Origin: Oscheius dolichura
Taxonomy: Eukaryota > Nematoda > Chromadorea > Rhabditida > Rhabditidae
Length of the DNA stretch: 64,000 bases
Reading direction: 5' to 3'
NCBI GenBank assembly: GCA_932521035.1
Contig: OW051492.1
Coordinates: 6,820,001-6,884,000 of the forward strand
Every line of letters starts with the position of its first letter. Position 1 is the stretch's first letter. The translations under genes were made by a program, and so were the position numbers. Under the pieces are notes generated by a model. The model made no database searches, was not told where the DNA came from, and saw only the letters and a list, made by a program, of their open reading frames with translations. This document shows, piece by piece, positions 33,901-45,285 of this stretch.

Positions 33901-36331
33901 ATGAAGCCAGATCATAAAGACCGAGATTATATGTACCGTCTAATTATTGGGTTCGTCTAAGTTTTTCTTTGAAACCGCTTTCAGACAATTGTTTTATGAT
34001 GGACACCAGCAATTAGCCTTATCCTTGTCTCAGGCTATCGGATGTTCGTCACAGCCACCTCCCCCTTCTGATAAACTCTTCCGACTAGTCTCAATCGCCA
34101 AACAATTTGTTGATGATCCTGAGCGTGGCGATAAAGAAACATCCATACAGGTTTATTTCTTTATGTTTCAACAGTTTTTTTTTTCAGTTTGAAGCTCTCT
34201 CCTCTGGTTTAGACTTAGAATTTGACGCTGATATAATACCTACATCACCAGAACCATCGATGTATGAGACTATATATTTAACCGCCCATAAAGCCCCATG
34301 TCGGGCTGCAGCGTTCAATACAGACGGTTCATTTTCTTCGTTATGCCTTGATTATTCTCTTCATTTAGGTACTCTTGTCGCAACAGGTTCAGCAGATTGT
34401 TCAATTAAAATAATGGATGTAGAACGGATGGTCCAAAAAGAAGGAAGAGGTGAACAAACAGAAGGCCCTGACTCACAGCACCCCGTAATAAGAACATTAT
34501 ACGATCACATTGACGTAATATTTCCTTCATTGAAATTATTATAACAAACTTTAGGAGGTTACTACAGTGGCATTTCATCCAAGGGAGCAAATCCTTGTAT
34601 CAGGATCCAATGACAAAACATTGAAATTATTTGACTATTCTAAAACAGCCGTCAAACGTGCCATGAAGACGATTAATGTAATTAGTTTTACTATAAATTT
34701 CGGTTTTAACAAACACAATTTAGGAAGTGTATGCATTGCGTGCTATGTCTTTTCATCCTGGCGGAGAATACATACTTGTTGCAACAGACCATCCAACATT
34801 AAGATTATATAATGTGGAGACTGCTCAATGTTTTGTTGGGCCGAACCCTGCTGATCAGCATAAACAAACAGTGTTGGACGTAAATACGCTTCTATGATTG
34901 TTTTATCTTGATTTTTTAAAGGTGAATTGGTCTGATAATGCTCGTCTTTTTGTAACGGGCTCGAAAGATGGTGATGTTCGTGTATGGGATGGTATTTCAA
35001 ATCGATGTGTAGAAACCTTCACAAGGGCGCATGATGGTGCAGCTATTTGCTCGGCTAGATTTACCAGAAATGGAAAGGTTTGCACGGCAGGTTAAATTAT
35101 TTTTCTGAGTTCAGTACATCCTCACTAGTGGCCTGGACAGTATTGTTAAATTGTGGGAATTGTCAACAAATAGATGCCTTATTGCTTACACTGGTGCTGG
35201 AGCGACTGGAGGACAAGATTTTCCTGCACAGGCAGCATTTAATCACAACGAAGACTATGGTAGCTCGCGTGAATACATGATTCTGTAATATGTTCTTACA
35301 GTACTTTTCCCAGATGAGAAATCAGGCAGCTTATGTTCTTGGGACGCACGGAATTCGGATAGAAAGCGCCTTCTTGCGTTGGGTAAGTAAAGCTCGGCAC
35401 TGCTCGCCGAATGCGGCACTTTAAAGGTCTGCGCGCCCCAATGCTAAACTCTATTATATGCATTTTTATGTATTTTTGATGGTTTATTTGACTTTACTGA
35501 CCCCGAATTGCTATAGGACAAATGAGAGAAAACCTCAAAATAACTCCAAATAGAGAAAAAAACGAAACATGACTGGATGTTGTTCAGAGAAAACGCTTTT
35601 CAACGAAAAAACAGATTTCAGATGATCTAAACGTTGGTTGACAACTCAAAATGTTCGTCTCATTGAGATCAGTAGATTGCCGTAAAAATTGGAAGAATCG
35701 TATGCTACACTTTTGAGAAAAAGATTTGATAAATTAGATCAAAAGCGTTGTAGGACGAAAAGAGCGCGTAAACAGCGGACAATTGCGATCTTTATTATTG
35801 AGAACATGAGCGCATGTTTTTGAGAAAAACTACATATTTTTCTGCTTCTTGCATTCGATCAGGCACATCGAATTCTACTTGAATGAATTTTTTCAGCCCA
35901 TTTCGATATATCGGTGCTGAGATATGCACTTTGGCGACTTTTTCTCGTAAGATACATGGGCAATGTTTAATGCCAAAATTCATTCTAGTATATTTCGATG
36001 TGCTGAACCGTTTGCAAGTTACAGAAAATCGTAAAAATATGTAGTTTTCGTGAATTCCATGCGCTCACTTATAGTTGTATGTTTTGGCGGAAAAAAAAGC
36101 ACTGTCCGGAAATTTGAATTTTGGCGAGCAGTGTCGGGGTGTTTTTCTTCTTTTTGATGCTAAAACATTTTATTTTCAAACTGTACTATAGTTCTTTTCT
36201 GAATTCATATTCGTTGTTTAGGCCATACTGCAGCTGTCCGAGCTTTTGTGCACTCTCCAACGATGCCAGCCTTTTTAAGCTGTAGCGACGACTTCCGGGC
36301 ACGCTTTTGGTATAAAAAGAACATCAGCTAA
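33901..36331 (+). CDS. CSTF1: cleavage stimulation factor subunit 1 (CstF-50)
   Basis: WD-repeat subunit of CstF, which binds the GU-rich element for pre-mRNA 3'-end cleavage. It starts [20 protein letters not shown] with the N-terminal dimerisation helices. WD repeats follow: [95 protein letters not shown], and a last one in [20 protein letters not shown]. It ends YKKNIS. Most introns are 40-70 nt, but the last one, from about 35384 to 36222, is near 840 nt because it holds a 736-bp element. About 50 bp 5' of the ATG is AT-rich, with a tttcag 15 bases upstream. Confidence 0.95.
35398..36133. mobile_element. 736-bp inverted-repeat element in a CSTF1 intron
   Basis: Left end CACTGCTCGCCGAA, right end (read inward on the other strand) CACTGCTCGCCAAAA; the ends are perfect inverted repeats for 11 bases and similar beyond. 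Both ends are flanked by TCGG (35394-35397 and 36134-36137), a 4-bp target-site duplication. The interior is AT-rich and has no transposase. CAC-type termini with a 4-bp duplication would fit a CMC/Chapaev-like DNA transposon, but that class assignment is inference. It lies inside the last, enlarged CSTF1 intron, where it does no visible harm. Confidence 0.7.
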
Positions 36332-36438
36332 GTATTGGACACATTGGTTTAATAATAAAAGATTGTCAAGTTTATAAATACGTAGCAATACAATTGTTTA
36401 GCTAATTTTTTTTCTCAAATTTGTGGATTGAAAACTCG

Positions 36439-37518
36439 TCAGAAGATCCTCTTCACTCTGCTGACCGATGGTTTCTCCCCGTCGCGCGCTGGAGAATGAT
36501 TTCTTAGCTCTTCGGCTTTTCTGTTCTGTTCTGTTACTTTGTCCATCTTGAAGGAGCTTATTCCCATTTCTTCAGCGGAGGAAGATGGCCAGTCCACAAC
36601 GCTTCCCTAATGAATACTTTGAATTTGTACAGTAATTATGTCCGGTTAGAAGTTTTGATGCTGATATCTATTGCCAAGATTTTGTGTGGGTTGAACCCCA
36701 CTGTACTCCCTAATCCACCAATTAGATTTTCCGAACTAATTTTTGATTGAAACATCTAAAAACGCTAACCTTTGGTGCAAACTCTCCCGCAAATGGGTTA
36801 ATAGGTTCGGTGTCAGGTTTGCCATCCACTTCCGAGAGTGATTGTTCTCCAGGAAGAACCAACTCTGAAAATTACTCTTTTTTTCCAAAAATATTTTTTT
36901 CGGGAGCACCGGGTGGGAACAGCGGCTCTCCGTGGAGCGCTTCTTCGTCGAGGGGAACGGCGACGACGTCCTGGGGTTCGGGCACGTGCAGTGGAAGGGG
37001 TCGAGCCCTGAGAGTCGAATTGTTTGTCTATTAATTTCGAATACCTGTAGAGGGGAGGGAACGGGTTGCTGGGATTGCCTTGGGGCGGATAGAATGGGGA
37101 GATTCCTAAACGGGAGGATGTCCCCTCCTTTCCCAGGACCGGTATCTTGCCGACGAAGGGAAGATTATTATAGGAGACATCGACATATTGGTAAGGAGCT
37201 GGAAAGTGGCTCTTGGGGGAAAAAAGAACGAAAGACGCACTGTAGACACCGAGGCCGGGGCCGTATGCGGTGATGGCGTTGATGTATTCCTTGATGAGGT
37301 AGCCCTTCGGCCCGCTCAAGAGGTCCAAACTCGGCAGGGGGGCACCACACGAGAGGATTATTTGGTGGAGAATAAGCAGGAGCACTGAAGGGATTGTTTC
37401 ACGGGGAAAGTGGCCGGCTTACTGCGAGTGAAGGTCGGGAGAAAGCAGGACTGGACTGGCCCAGTTCGCTTCTCGGGAATGCGCCGGCAAGGGAAAGCCC
37501 GACGAAGATTAGAGTCAT
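36439..37518 (-). CDS. secreted Pro/Tyr-rich protein, unknown
   Basis: Starts MTLIFVGLSLAGAFPRSELG, a short signal peptide. The next exons encode a Pro, Tyr and Gly-rich region (EYINAITAYGPGLGVYSASF, PYQYVDVSYNNLPFVGKIPV, PFYPPQGNPSNPFPPLYRY), then LHVPEPQDVVAVPLDEEALH, then a polar part (LSEVDGKPDTEPINPFAG), and a C-terminal basic/Ser-rich end (PSVSRVKRIF). Several introns of 30-46 nt were inferred; their exact positions are uncertain because two frames stay open in this GC-rich stretch. The 5' half is GC-rich, the 3' half AT-rich. Its start codon is 86 bp from the PIGG start, head to head, so the two probably share a promoter. No family was recognised. Confidence 0.5.
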
Positions 37519-37604
37519 ATCTCCATAAAAACTGTTCAATTTACAAAAACGCAAAGAAGAGGTCCATATAAATTCTTATTTTCAGGTGGAAGAGAGAGGA
37601 CTGG

Positions 37605-40557
37605 ATGGCACAGAAGACAGAGGTGTGCCCCTCCACTTCGAGGTATTTCTTCCTCGGCCCCCTGCTGGCCTCCGTCGGCTGTGTTCTTCTCTTGTCCTCC
37701 ATCTTCCAGGAGTCAGGGAGTATCGCCTTTTCTGGTCGAAAAAATGACTCGGATCTGCCCATGGGTATGCCCTCCTCCCGCCCCCAACAGCTGTCCATTT
37801 CAGAATGTTTCAACGCCACGGATCTTCCCTCCCAGGTCGTGTTCATGGTTATCGACGCGTGGAAGTACGACTTCCTGGCCTCCCCGTCGTCGCCGATGGA
37901 ATTCGTCCGGAGCCAGGTGGCTGCCGGGAAAGGCGTGCAGATGAGATCCGTTGTGCAAGTGCCTACGGTGACCCAGCCCCGGATAAAGGTAAGGCCATCT
38001 TCGAGGGAATACTGTCTCCCAGGCCCTGACCGGCGGGGTCAACCCCTCGTTCGCCGCCCTCCTCGCCAACTTCTTCTCCTCTTCCATGGAAGCCGACACC
38101 TGGCTCTCCCAGGCCCGCGTCTCCGGCAAGAGGTATGCCCTTCCCCCGGTGGGCCAGTTCCTGAAAATAGACTGCTTTTCTACGGGGACGACACGTGGCA
38201 GAAACTCTTCCCGGGCTACTTCGTCGACTCCCTCGGTGTGCCGTCTTTCAACGTGCTCGACTTCACCGAGGTGGACAGTCAGGTGACGCGGCGGATGAGG
38301 GAGCAGATCCGACGGGACGACTGGGATGTCATGATCCTCCACTATTTGGGACTGGACCACATAGGCCAGTCCCCTTCTCCGTCCTCCCAAAGCATCTTTC
38401 AGGCCACTCACTGGGCGGGGAGTCCGCGGAGATTCCGAGGAAATTGCGGGAGATGGACGACATCATTCGGGAGGTGTTCCTATCGGTCGGCCATTGGCGT
38501 CGCCTTTGTCAATTTGTGGTTACAGGGACGAAACCTGACGATCGTCGTGCTCGGCGACCACGGGATGACCCTCCAGGGATCTCACGGGGGCTCCCATACC
38601 TCGGAGACCCAGACCCCCGTGGTGGTCCTCCGCACGGGGGCGTCTCCCGTGGCGAGCCGTCTGCCCGCGGAGGTGCCCACCATCCAACAGGTCGACGTGG
38701 TCAGTCTCATGTCGTTCCTCTTGAAGCAGCCCCTGCCCTCGTCGAGTGTGGGTGTCTCCGTGCTCCCCTATCTCCAAAGGTAGTCATGCTCCAGTCTACA
38801 TCCAACCAAATCTAGATTCTGGTCTCTGCCAGACAGGCAGGTCATCTTCGACTTCCTCCTCCACCTGCCCCAGTGGGGATCTGCCGACGACGAGAGAGCC
38901 TCCTACCTCACGGGAATTTTACGGAGATCGGACAGGAGCTGTTCCCAGCTGGCCCGGGACTTCGGTTCGTGTCCTCCTGTCCCGGGGAACGGTCATCTTC
39001 AGATTTCCACGTGTTGAGGGAGTTCCACGAGCGGACGAGGACTCTACAGAAGGAGATGCTGTCCCAGAGACAGGAGATCGGGGGCACTACCTACAATTTT
39101 GGCATTGCACTGCTGCTGGCCGTAGGTTTCCGACAACTCGAATACGTCCTCTTCAAGGGGGCGACCGTCTCGTTCTGGTCGATGCGGGCCTCGTTCGCCG
39201 GCCGGGACAGTCTCCTTCTCCTCTTGCCCATCCTCTGCACCGCCTCGAGTAGTTTTGTCGAGGAGGAGCACGATGTCTGGTGTGTTTTCCTTACTATCCC
39301 AATGTGCCCTCCCTCCAGGTATTACTGTGCCTCGGGGACGGTGTCCCTCTTCATCTGGAAGAGAGGCGGCTGTCCCTCGACCGTCCTGAAATGTCTTCTC
39401 ATCCTGGCCCTTCACCGGTTTGCCTCTTCGGCCAGCGCGGGCATCCGGAGGAGATGGTCAATGGATTCCGGTATGATCCAAGCCATAAATGAAGTCTCGC
39501 TGGTTTCAGATCTTCTTCCCGGTTTGCTATGGGAAGACGCGCCGCTCTTCCTGCCGATGCGCTCCTTTGGTGACCGGATACAGGCCGTCGTCTTTCCCAC
39601 CTCCGAGGGATCGCTTGTGTACGGTCATTTCCAGCATAAAAGAGGTCTCGTTCAGTGGAGGTCTGTACATGTTTCTACTGGCGGTTCTCACGAAGTACGA
39701 CTCTGCGGGGCACGGCTCTTGGGTCGCTTTTATCCTCCAGGCGACTGCTGCGGTCTGTTACCTCGGTGGCTGGCTGAGGTTGGTCGAAGGCCTGCCTCCT
39801 CCTACAGGTGTCCCAATTAGCTTTACCACCATTTCAGCTGGCTCGACAGTGTGATATACGCATCTTCATGGTGTTGGATGTTCCTTTTGTGGCTGGCTCC
39901 GAGCTCCGCTATCATTCTATTTATCTCTTTTATCATAAGACCAACTTTTATACCCGTTCTGTTCTCAGTAATTCAGCAATAGTTACAATACACACAAAAC
40001 GAATTTTAGACTTATACTATCGGGACAATTTGTAGGCAGGTAAATCTGAGCCAATCAGCTGTAACCAGCCTCATCACGTCCTCGCTGTTCTATACAGTTT
40101 GCCTATGGTGTAACCTCTTCAAACAAAATTTATAGGGACTATCAAACAGTATTTCATCTATAGATATACGAGCCGGCTATGGGGGAATCCTGGAATATCA
40201 CCCTGCTATAGTAGGAATGCAGATATTAGTAGGAATGTACGCTCCTTTTTTGCTGTTCCTCTTAGGACTTCGGTATCATTTGGGTATATGAATAAGACCT
40301 TACAATTTCATAGAAAGCCATACATAGTGGGAGATACTTTTCGACATCTAAGCGTAATACGAATTTCTATGGTTGCCGGCAGTGCCTTATTCCTCATCCT
40401 ATTCACTGAACATCTGTTTATATGGTCTGTCTTTACCCCTAAAGTCATATTTGATTGCTTTCATATGTTTGTTTTATTTCTATGCACTTGTGTTTATTTT
40501 ATACCGGTAATTCGCTTACAAAGATTTCCTTCATTCGAGCAAAAGATAAATATTTGA
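37605..40557 (+). CDS. PIGG: GPI ethanolamine phosphate transferase 2 (GPI7)
   Basis: Multi-pass ER enzyme that adds ethanolamine phosphate to the second mannose of GPI. It starts MAQKTEVCPSTSRYFFLGPL with an N-terminal membrane anchor. The lumenal alkaline-phosphatase-like domain has VVFMVIDAWKYDFL (metal site), the nucleophile in PTVTQPRIKALTGG, FYGDDTWQKLFPGYF, HYLGLDHIGHSLGG and VLGDHGMTLQGSHGG. The many C-terminal helices contain ASSFVEEEHDVWYY and, at the end, HLFIWSVFTPKVIFDCFHM, typical of PIGG. The intron between HIG and HSLGG starts with GC. About the first 2.2 kb is very GC-rich; from near 39860 the same gene becomes AT-rich. ATG-proximal ttttcag lies 22 nt upstream. Confidence 0.9.
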
Positions 40558-41188
40558 CCCGCATTTCACGCCTTGGTGATTGTTGTTTTGTACCCATCCC
40601 AAAAATGTTGGAAAAGGAAGAAGCTCTTCAAGCATGAAAAGGCGATGAATGTGAGAACTCGTAAAACTCCCTGGTATAGTTTCATTATATGAAAGCGAGA
40701 GCAACTGCAACAACGGCTTCTCAACTTTGTTAGTCTCCATATAAAGTCGAGCGCCTGTCATTTGGCGCCAAACGACATCGTCTATGGTTTTCAAATTTTC
40801 TAGTGGCTAGTTTCGAGGGATGCTTGTACATATTTAGCATGTTCTCTAGCATTTCGGACTTAGTTTTCTGTTACTATCAAGCTTATTAGAACCTCTAAAA
40901 CGATCGTATACTCCCTGTTATAATATTAAGATGCATTTTCATTTTACGGTAGGCTAACTGGAACCGATAAGAGTAAAATTCGAAAATTTCTTTTGTTCAT
41001 TCATATTTTTGATACCTCTCAGCTTGCAAATTATTCCTAGACATTTTTTAGTATTTGCACAGAAAAACACCAATAACTCCGATTCTTTTGTCGTATTTTC
41101 AGTTTTTTTGAATAAGTGTAAACAGTTTGACCATTTTTCATTTGAGAAACTTGTTATTGTTATATTGTTACACTTTCCTTTTCAGATA
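40558..41188. other. gap between PIGG and RCC1
   Basis: About 630 bp, AT-rich. It holds the PIGG 3' end and the RCC1 promoter. A minus-strand open frame at 40531-40794 looks moderately coding but has no ATG context or recognisable family. The RCC1 ATG follows ccttttcag by three bases. Confidence 0.35.
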
Positions 41189-42977
41189 ATGGATACTACA
41201 ACTGCCGATATTACTCACACAACTCCCGTACGTCTTTATATATATTGCAAAATTTATTTAAAATTTTAGGGAAAAAGAAAAAGAGCTGCCCAAGTCGATA
41301 TCAGAAAAAGTAAACAATGAAGATGTTTTTAAACCTAGAAATTCTATTACAGGGAACAGAAAAACATTGGTTCCAACAAATTTTCAATCAGATGAAGCAG
41401 GAACGAGAGTTCTCTCTTGTGGAGAAGGGGATCAGTTGGGCCACCCAGGCCGCACAACTACGAAAAAGCCAAGAAAGATTGACATCGTGGAAGAAGAGGG
41501 AATGAAAATTATCCAGGTGTCATTTTCTTTATTTTCTTACACAAATTCTCAACAGGTAGTAGCTGGCGGAGTACATAGTGCTATCCTCGCTAGTGATGGA
41601 ACCGTTTATGCATGTGGCATCAATGAAAAGGGAACTGTGCCAGCAGAAGGTGTGGAAAGTGAAGGAAGCACTGATGAGTTCAAAAAAATTCATTTTTCTG
41701 AAGAAATCTTGCATCAAGGAAAAGTAGATCAGAGATTTATTCCTCATATTCAATGTTTCTAGATTATTATGCTAGCTGCTGGAGCCAGTTTTACTGCCGC
41801 GTTGACCAAATTAGGCTCAGTTATTGCATGGGGTAACTTACGTGATGGCAGTGGCAAAATGGACATACACTCACAACTGGTTGCTATGCAGAAACAGCCT
41901 ATAATCATTCTCCGACATAAGCCCGGGTTTTCCATTGTAAAGGTATGCTTCTAGTTAAACATTTCTAGAAATATGTTTAGATTGCTGCAGGAGAGAATCA
42001 CCTCGTCATGCTTTCCGGCGACGGACGCGTCTTCACTTTTGGAGATTTTTCTATGGGTCAACTTGGAAGAAGCTCACGTTTAGACAGAATTCGAACGCAG
42101 TACATAGCTGCAGATTCGGAAACATCTCTATTAGTTGCAATTATGGATAAACGCAAAAAGATCAAATGCAAAAACGTTTTTGCCGGCGGCTTCTGGAGTG
42201 CATTCCTATCGGAAGATGATAAACTATATGTCTGTGGATTGAATAATTTTGGGCACCTTGGTATTCCAATTGATGATTCCACCCCTAGCAACACCAATGG
42301 TGAGCCTCCTACTGATTCTAAAGGAGGTTCGTTTATGCTACTTATGTGTCGGTTTTTACAGCATGTTTTTCACGATAAGTAGTTATTGAAGAATTATGAT
42401 AATATTTTAGACGAAACCGAGCTTCGTATATTAACGCCACATTTATCGCCAGAGTTGTCGGGCCGAAATTGGACCCATATCGAAGGAGTGCAACACTTAG
42501 TCTTGAGAGATTCCACTGGTTAGAAGTTTTGAATTAATTTGTTTAAAAAAATTTAGGCGTATATTGTATTGGAAAAAATACTGACAATGCACTTGGACTT
42601 GGAACATGGTCGACTAGCGAAAATGACACAAATTGGAGATACCAAACTCTACAAAAATTAAGTATTGAGGATTCATTGGGAGTCAGTGCTCAGCTTGGAT
42701 GCTCAGTTGCATGGACTAGTACAGGTGAGAATTTACCAGCTTCAGCTCTATTGCTACGATTTAAGAGAAGAAGTGTTTAAAAAATTAAATAGTTGCAGGA
42801 AATGCCTTCGCTTGGGGATACGACTCTAGCGGCCAACTTGGCCTTGGATTGAAAGATGACGACGAAAAAATGGTGTCTGTTCCACAAGAGATCAATTCAG
42901 CCCATCTCGAAGGGTACAAAATTGTGCAGGTGTCTGTGGCCGACAACCACGCATTATTCCTAGCCGTTAAACACTAA
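41189..42977 (+). CDS. RCC1: regulator of chromosome condensation, Ran GEF
   Basis: Chromatin-bound exchange factor that makes Ran-GTP for nuclear transport and spindle assembly. The N-terminus is basic ([19 protein letters not shown]). The seven-bladed RCC1 repeats are visible as [74 protein letters not shown] and [15 protein letters not shown]. It ends HALFLAVKH. About eight exons with introns of 40-60 nt. It converges with PYROXD1: only about 160 bp separate the two stop codons. Confidence 0.95.
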
Positions 42978-43140
42978 ATCTGTGAATTTTGACTGACTTT
43001 TCTTATAACAATAAAGTTAACATCATTTGTAGCAATTTGTATAACTTTGCTTCCTGATAATTTTATCTGTATTTTACTATCAAAGCAGGGTTTTAAAAAC
43101 ACTATGCTGAATCAACACTCGAACTGCCAATAAAGTACTT

Positions 43141-44885
43141 TCAATCAAAATAGTCTTCAATATCGATGCCTGGATCCAAGAAGTGATCTTCAATTTGAGA
43201 TAGGTCCGTCTTATTCAAGATAAGATTTTCAATAGTTTCTTCAAGTTGAGTATCTCCTATAATACAATAAGAGAAGTTGTTTTACATTACTAACCAATAA
43301 GTGTTGACCCTACCACGTGATGATTAACCATAACGCAGCAAACATATTCTGTGTCGCCTATTATCCTTTCTCGCACATACCAATCAGACAGTTGATTCTC
43401 TGCTTTGAAATCTCCAAGAAGGACAACCTTCATCCCACAAAAACTTGTCACATGGGCGAATAGTTCAAAGCAGAAATCTAACTCAACAGGAATGCGAGAC
43501 AGCATAGACGTGGCGCAGTAGATACCCATTTGGCGAGCCTGCGTCCACAGTCGCATCTATATTTATTTTCTGTTTTATGAAAAAAAGATAAAAACAACCT
43601 GCTTCCATGTATTTCCGATATTTGGCCAATTCACAGTACAAACGTCTCCACACGCGAAAACATCAGGAACAGAGGTTTTCATTTGCTCATCAACTGTAAT
43701 TCCTCCGTCTTCCGAAACGCTCAACTTAGTAAGACATTATTATTAGACGATCTGCTGAAAATTACAGCGACGCAATTATCCTTCCAAAGAACGGTTGACG
43801 GAATAACACCTGTTGCCCATACTGCAAAATCACAACTAATTTCTGTTTGACTTGATAATTTTAAGCGCAAGGGATCATCAGAAACAGCAATCACTTCTTC
43901 TTGGCAGTGGAAAGTTACATCTCGTTCCTTTGAATTCAAAAGTTTAAAAATAAGGAATACCAACATCAGAAGAACCCTTTAGAGTAATGGTGCTATTCCA
44001 ATCCGGTCCGAGAGCGCATCCGGGAATTTTTGTGTTACACTTATTATCTTTTACAGTGAATATTTCTCGCTTATGCAAATCTGTCGGCACTGGTACTAAA
44101 TATGCATTAAACATTGGCAAGCAAAAACTTACGTAGATTTTTTTTCAATATACGATGCTCAAGAAATTTAGATACTTGTGGTAGAAAGAATACGGACGAA
44201 GGGTAGACATCGCGGATAATCCAATGAATAGCCGTATTTTGTAGCTCGTAACTGAATATATATTGCCAACTACACATATTACCCTTCTCAGTACACTAAC
44301 TCAGTAGCTATACCTCCATTTCCAACTATAGCAACACTCTTCGCATCTTCAAGCAAATGTTTCAGCTGGTAGATTGAATGAGAGTCTCTAAAACACCATT
44401 GTAAGGCGATACCGTTGTATGTAAAAAAAGGTTCTGCGCTCATTTTATACCAACCTCAAAGCAATGATTTTTGGATGTTCCCAAAGTAGACGTGGTGAAG
44501 CCCCTGTGGCAATACAAAGCCGGTCGTATCGTATTTGGCTGTTTTCAGTTTCTAAAACCTGCAAATTGATAATGAGAGCAAAAATTATAAGAAGGTTACT
44601 TTTTTGCTACAATCCCATCTTTTTACTTGAGCATTTATAAACGTGAAACGCCCGTCGTCGGGGAAAAGCTTGCTGTCAGTAACGGTAAAATACTCTGCAA
44701 ATTGTCCTATCTAAAGCAGTAAGAAATCTATACATAAGACTCACTTTCACCCAGTTTTTCACAACTTTAACATGATCGCTAGCGGAGATGAGAACCACGC
44801 TATCGCTTTTCCCTATTCCTTCAAGAAGCTTGTATGCGCATGACACGCCAGCTATTCCTCCTCCTACCACCACAAAGACTCCCAT
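43141..44885 (-). CDS. PYROXD1: pyridine nucleotide-disulfide oxidoreductase domain protein 1
   Basis: FAD/NAD(P)H flavoprotein of the nucleus and cytoplasm, in animals reported to protect the tRNA ligase complex from oxidation. It starts [20 protein letters not shown] with the FAD-binding GxGxxG fold. An NAD-binding [13 protein letters not shown], the ATG motif in [11 protein letters not shown] and [14 protein letters not shown], and the FAD-contacting [11 protein letters not shown] are in order. The C-terminus [12 protein letters not shown] is the diagnostic end of PYROXD1. No active-site CxxxxC disulfide pair is seen, as expected for this family. Exons are many and short. Confidence 0.93.
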
Positions 44886-45285
44886 TTTTACGGTTATCAA
44901 CACCTATTTAGTACTCATTAGAATAACATCTAGCTTGAAATAACTTTAGGCAGCCCTGCTTTCGGCTTAGTACCTCTGAAAATGTTGTCAAATTTTTTAT
45001 ACTTCTGTCAATTATATATGTATCTCATGAAGGGTGAAGCTCAAAAGATGACCCAGCATGGCATAAAAAATGTGTCTTTTCTCCAAGGCTGCAAGCACTT
45101 TGCAAAACGATAGCGTTGCATTTAGACAAATCGAGCATCAGTGGTGCATACTACGTAGACCGAGCACTTGAAATGGTCGCAAGCGCGCGTTTCTCGATTT
45201 TTGAGTTTCACATTTATTTCATTTTCCGCTTTTCGTATATATCAGTTGGATTAGTAATATAACAGCGTCTTCAGGACAACTACTT
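44886..45285. promoter_or_regulatory. divergent gap between PYROXD1 and TMEM201
   Basis: About 400 bp between divergent starts, AT-rich, no coding content seen. An acceptor-like cgtcttcag lies 12 bases before the TMEM201 ATG. Confidence 0.35.

Noticed and set aside
37800..38411. 203-codon minus-strand open frame
   Set aside because: Antisense to the PIGG catalytic exons, which have recognisable active-site motifs.
40531..40794. 87-codon minus-strand open frame next to PIGG
   Set aside because: It overlaps the PIGG end, starts without an ATG/splice context and matches no family I know.
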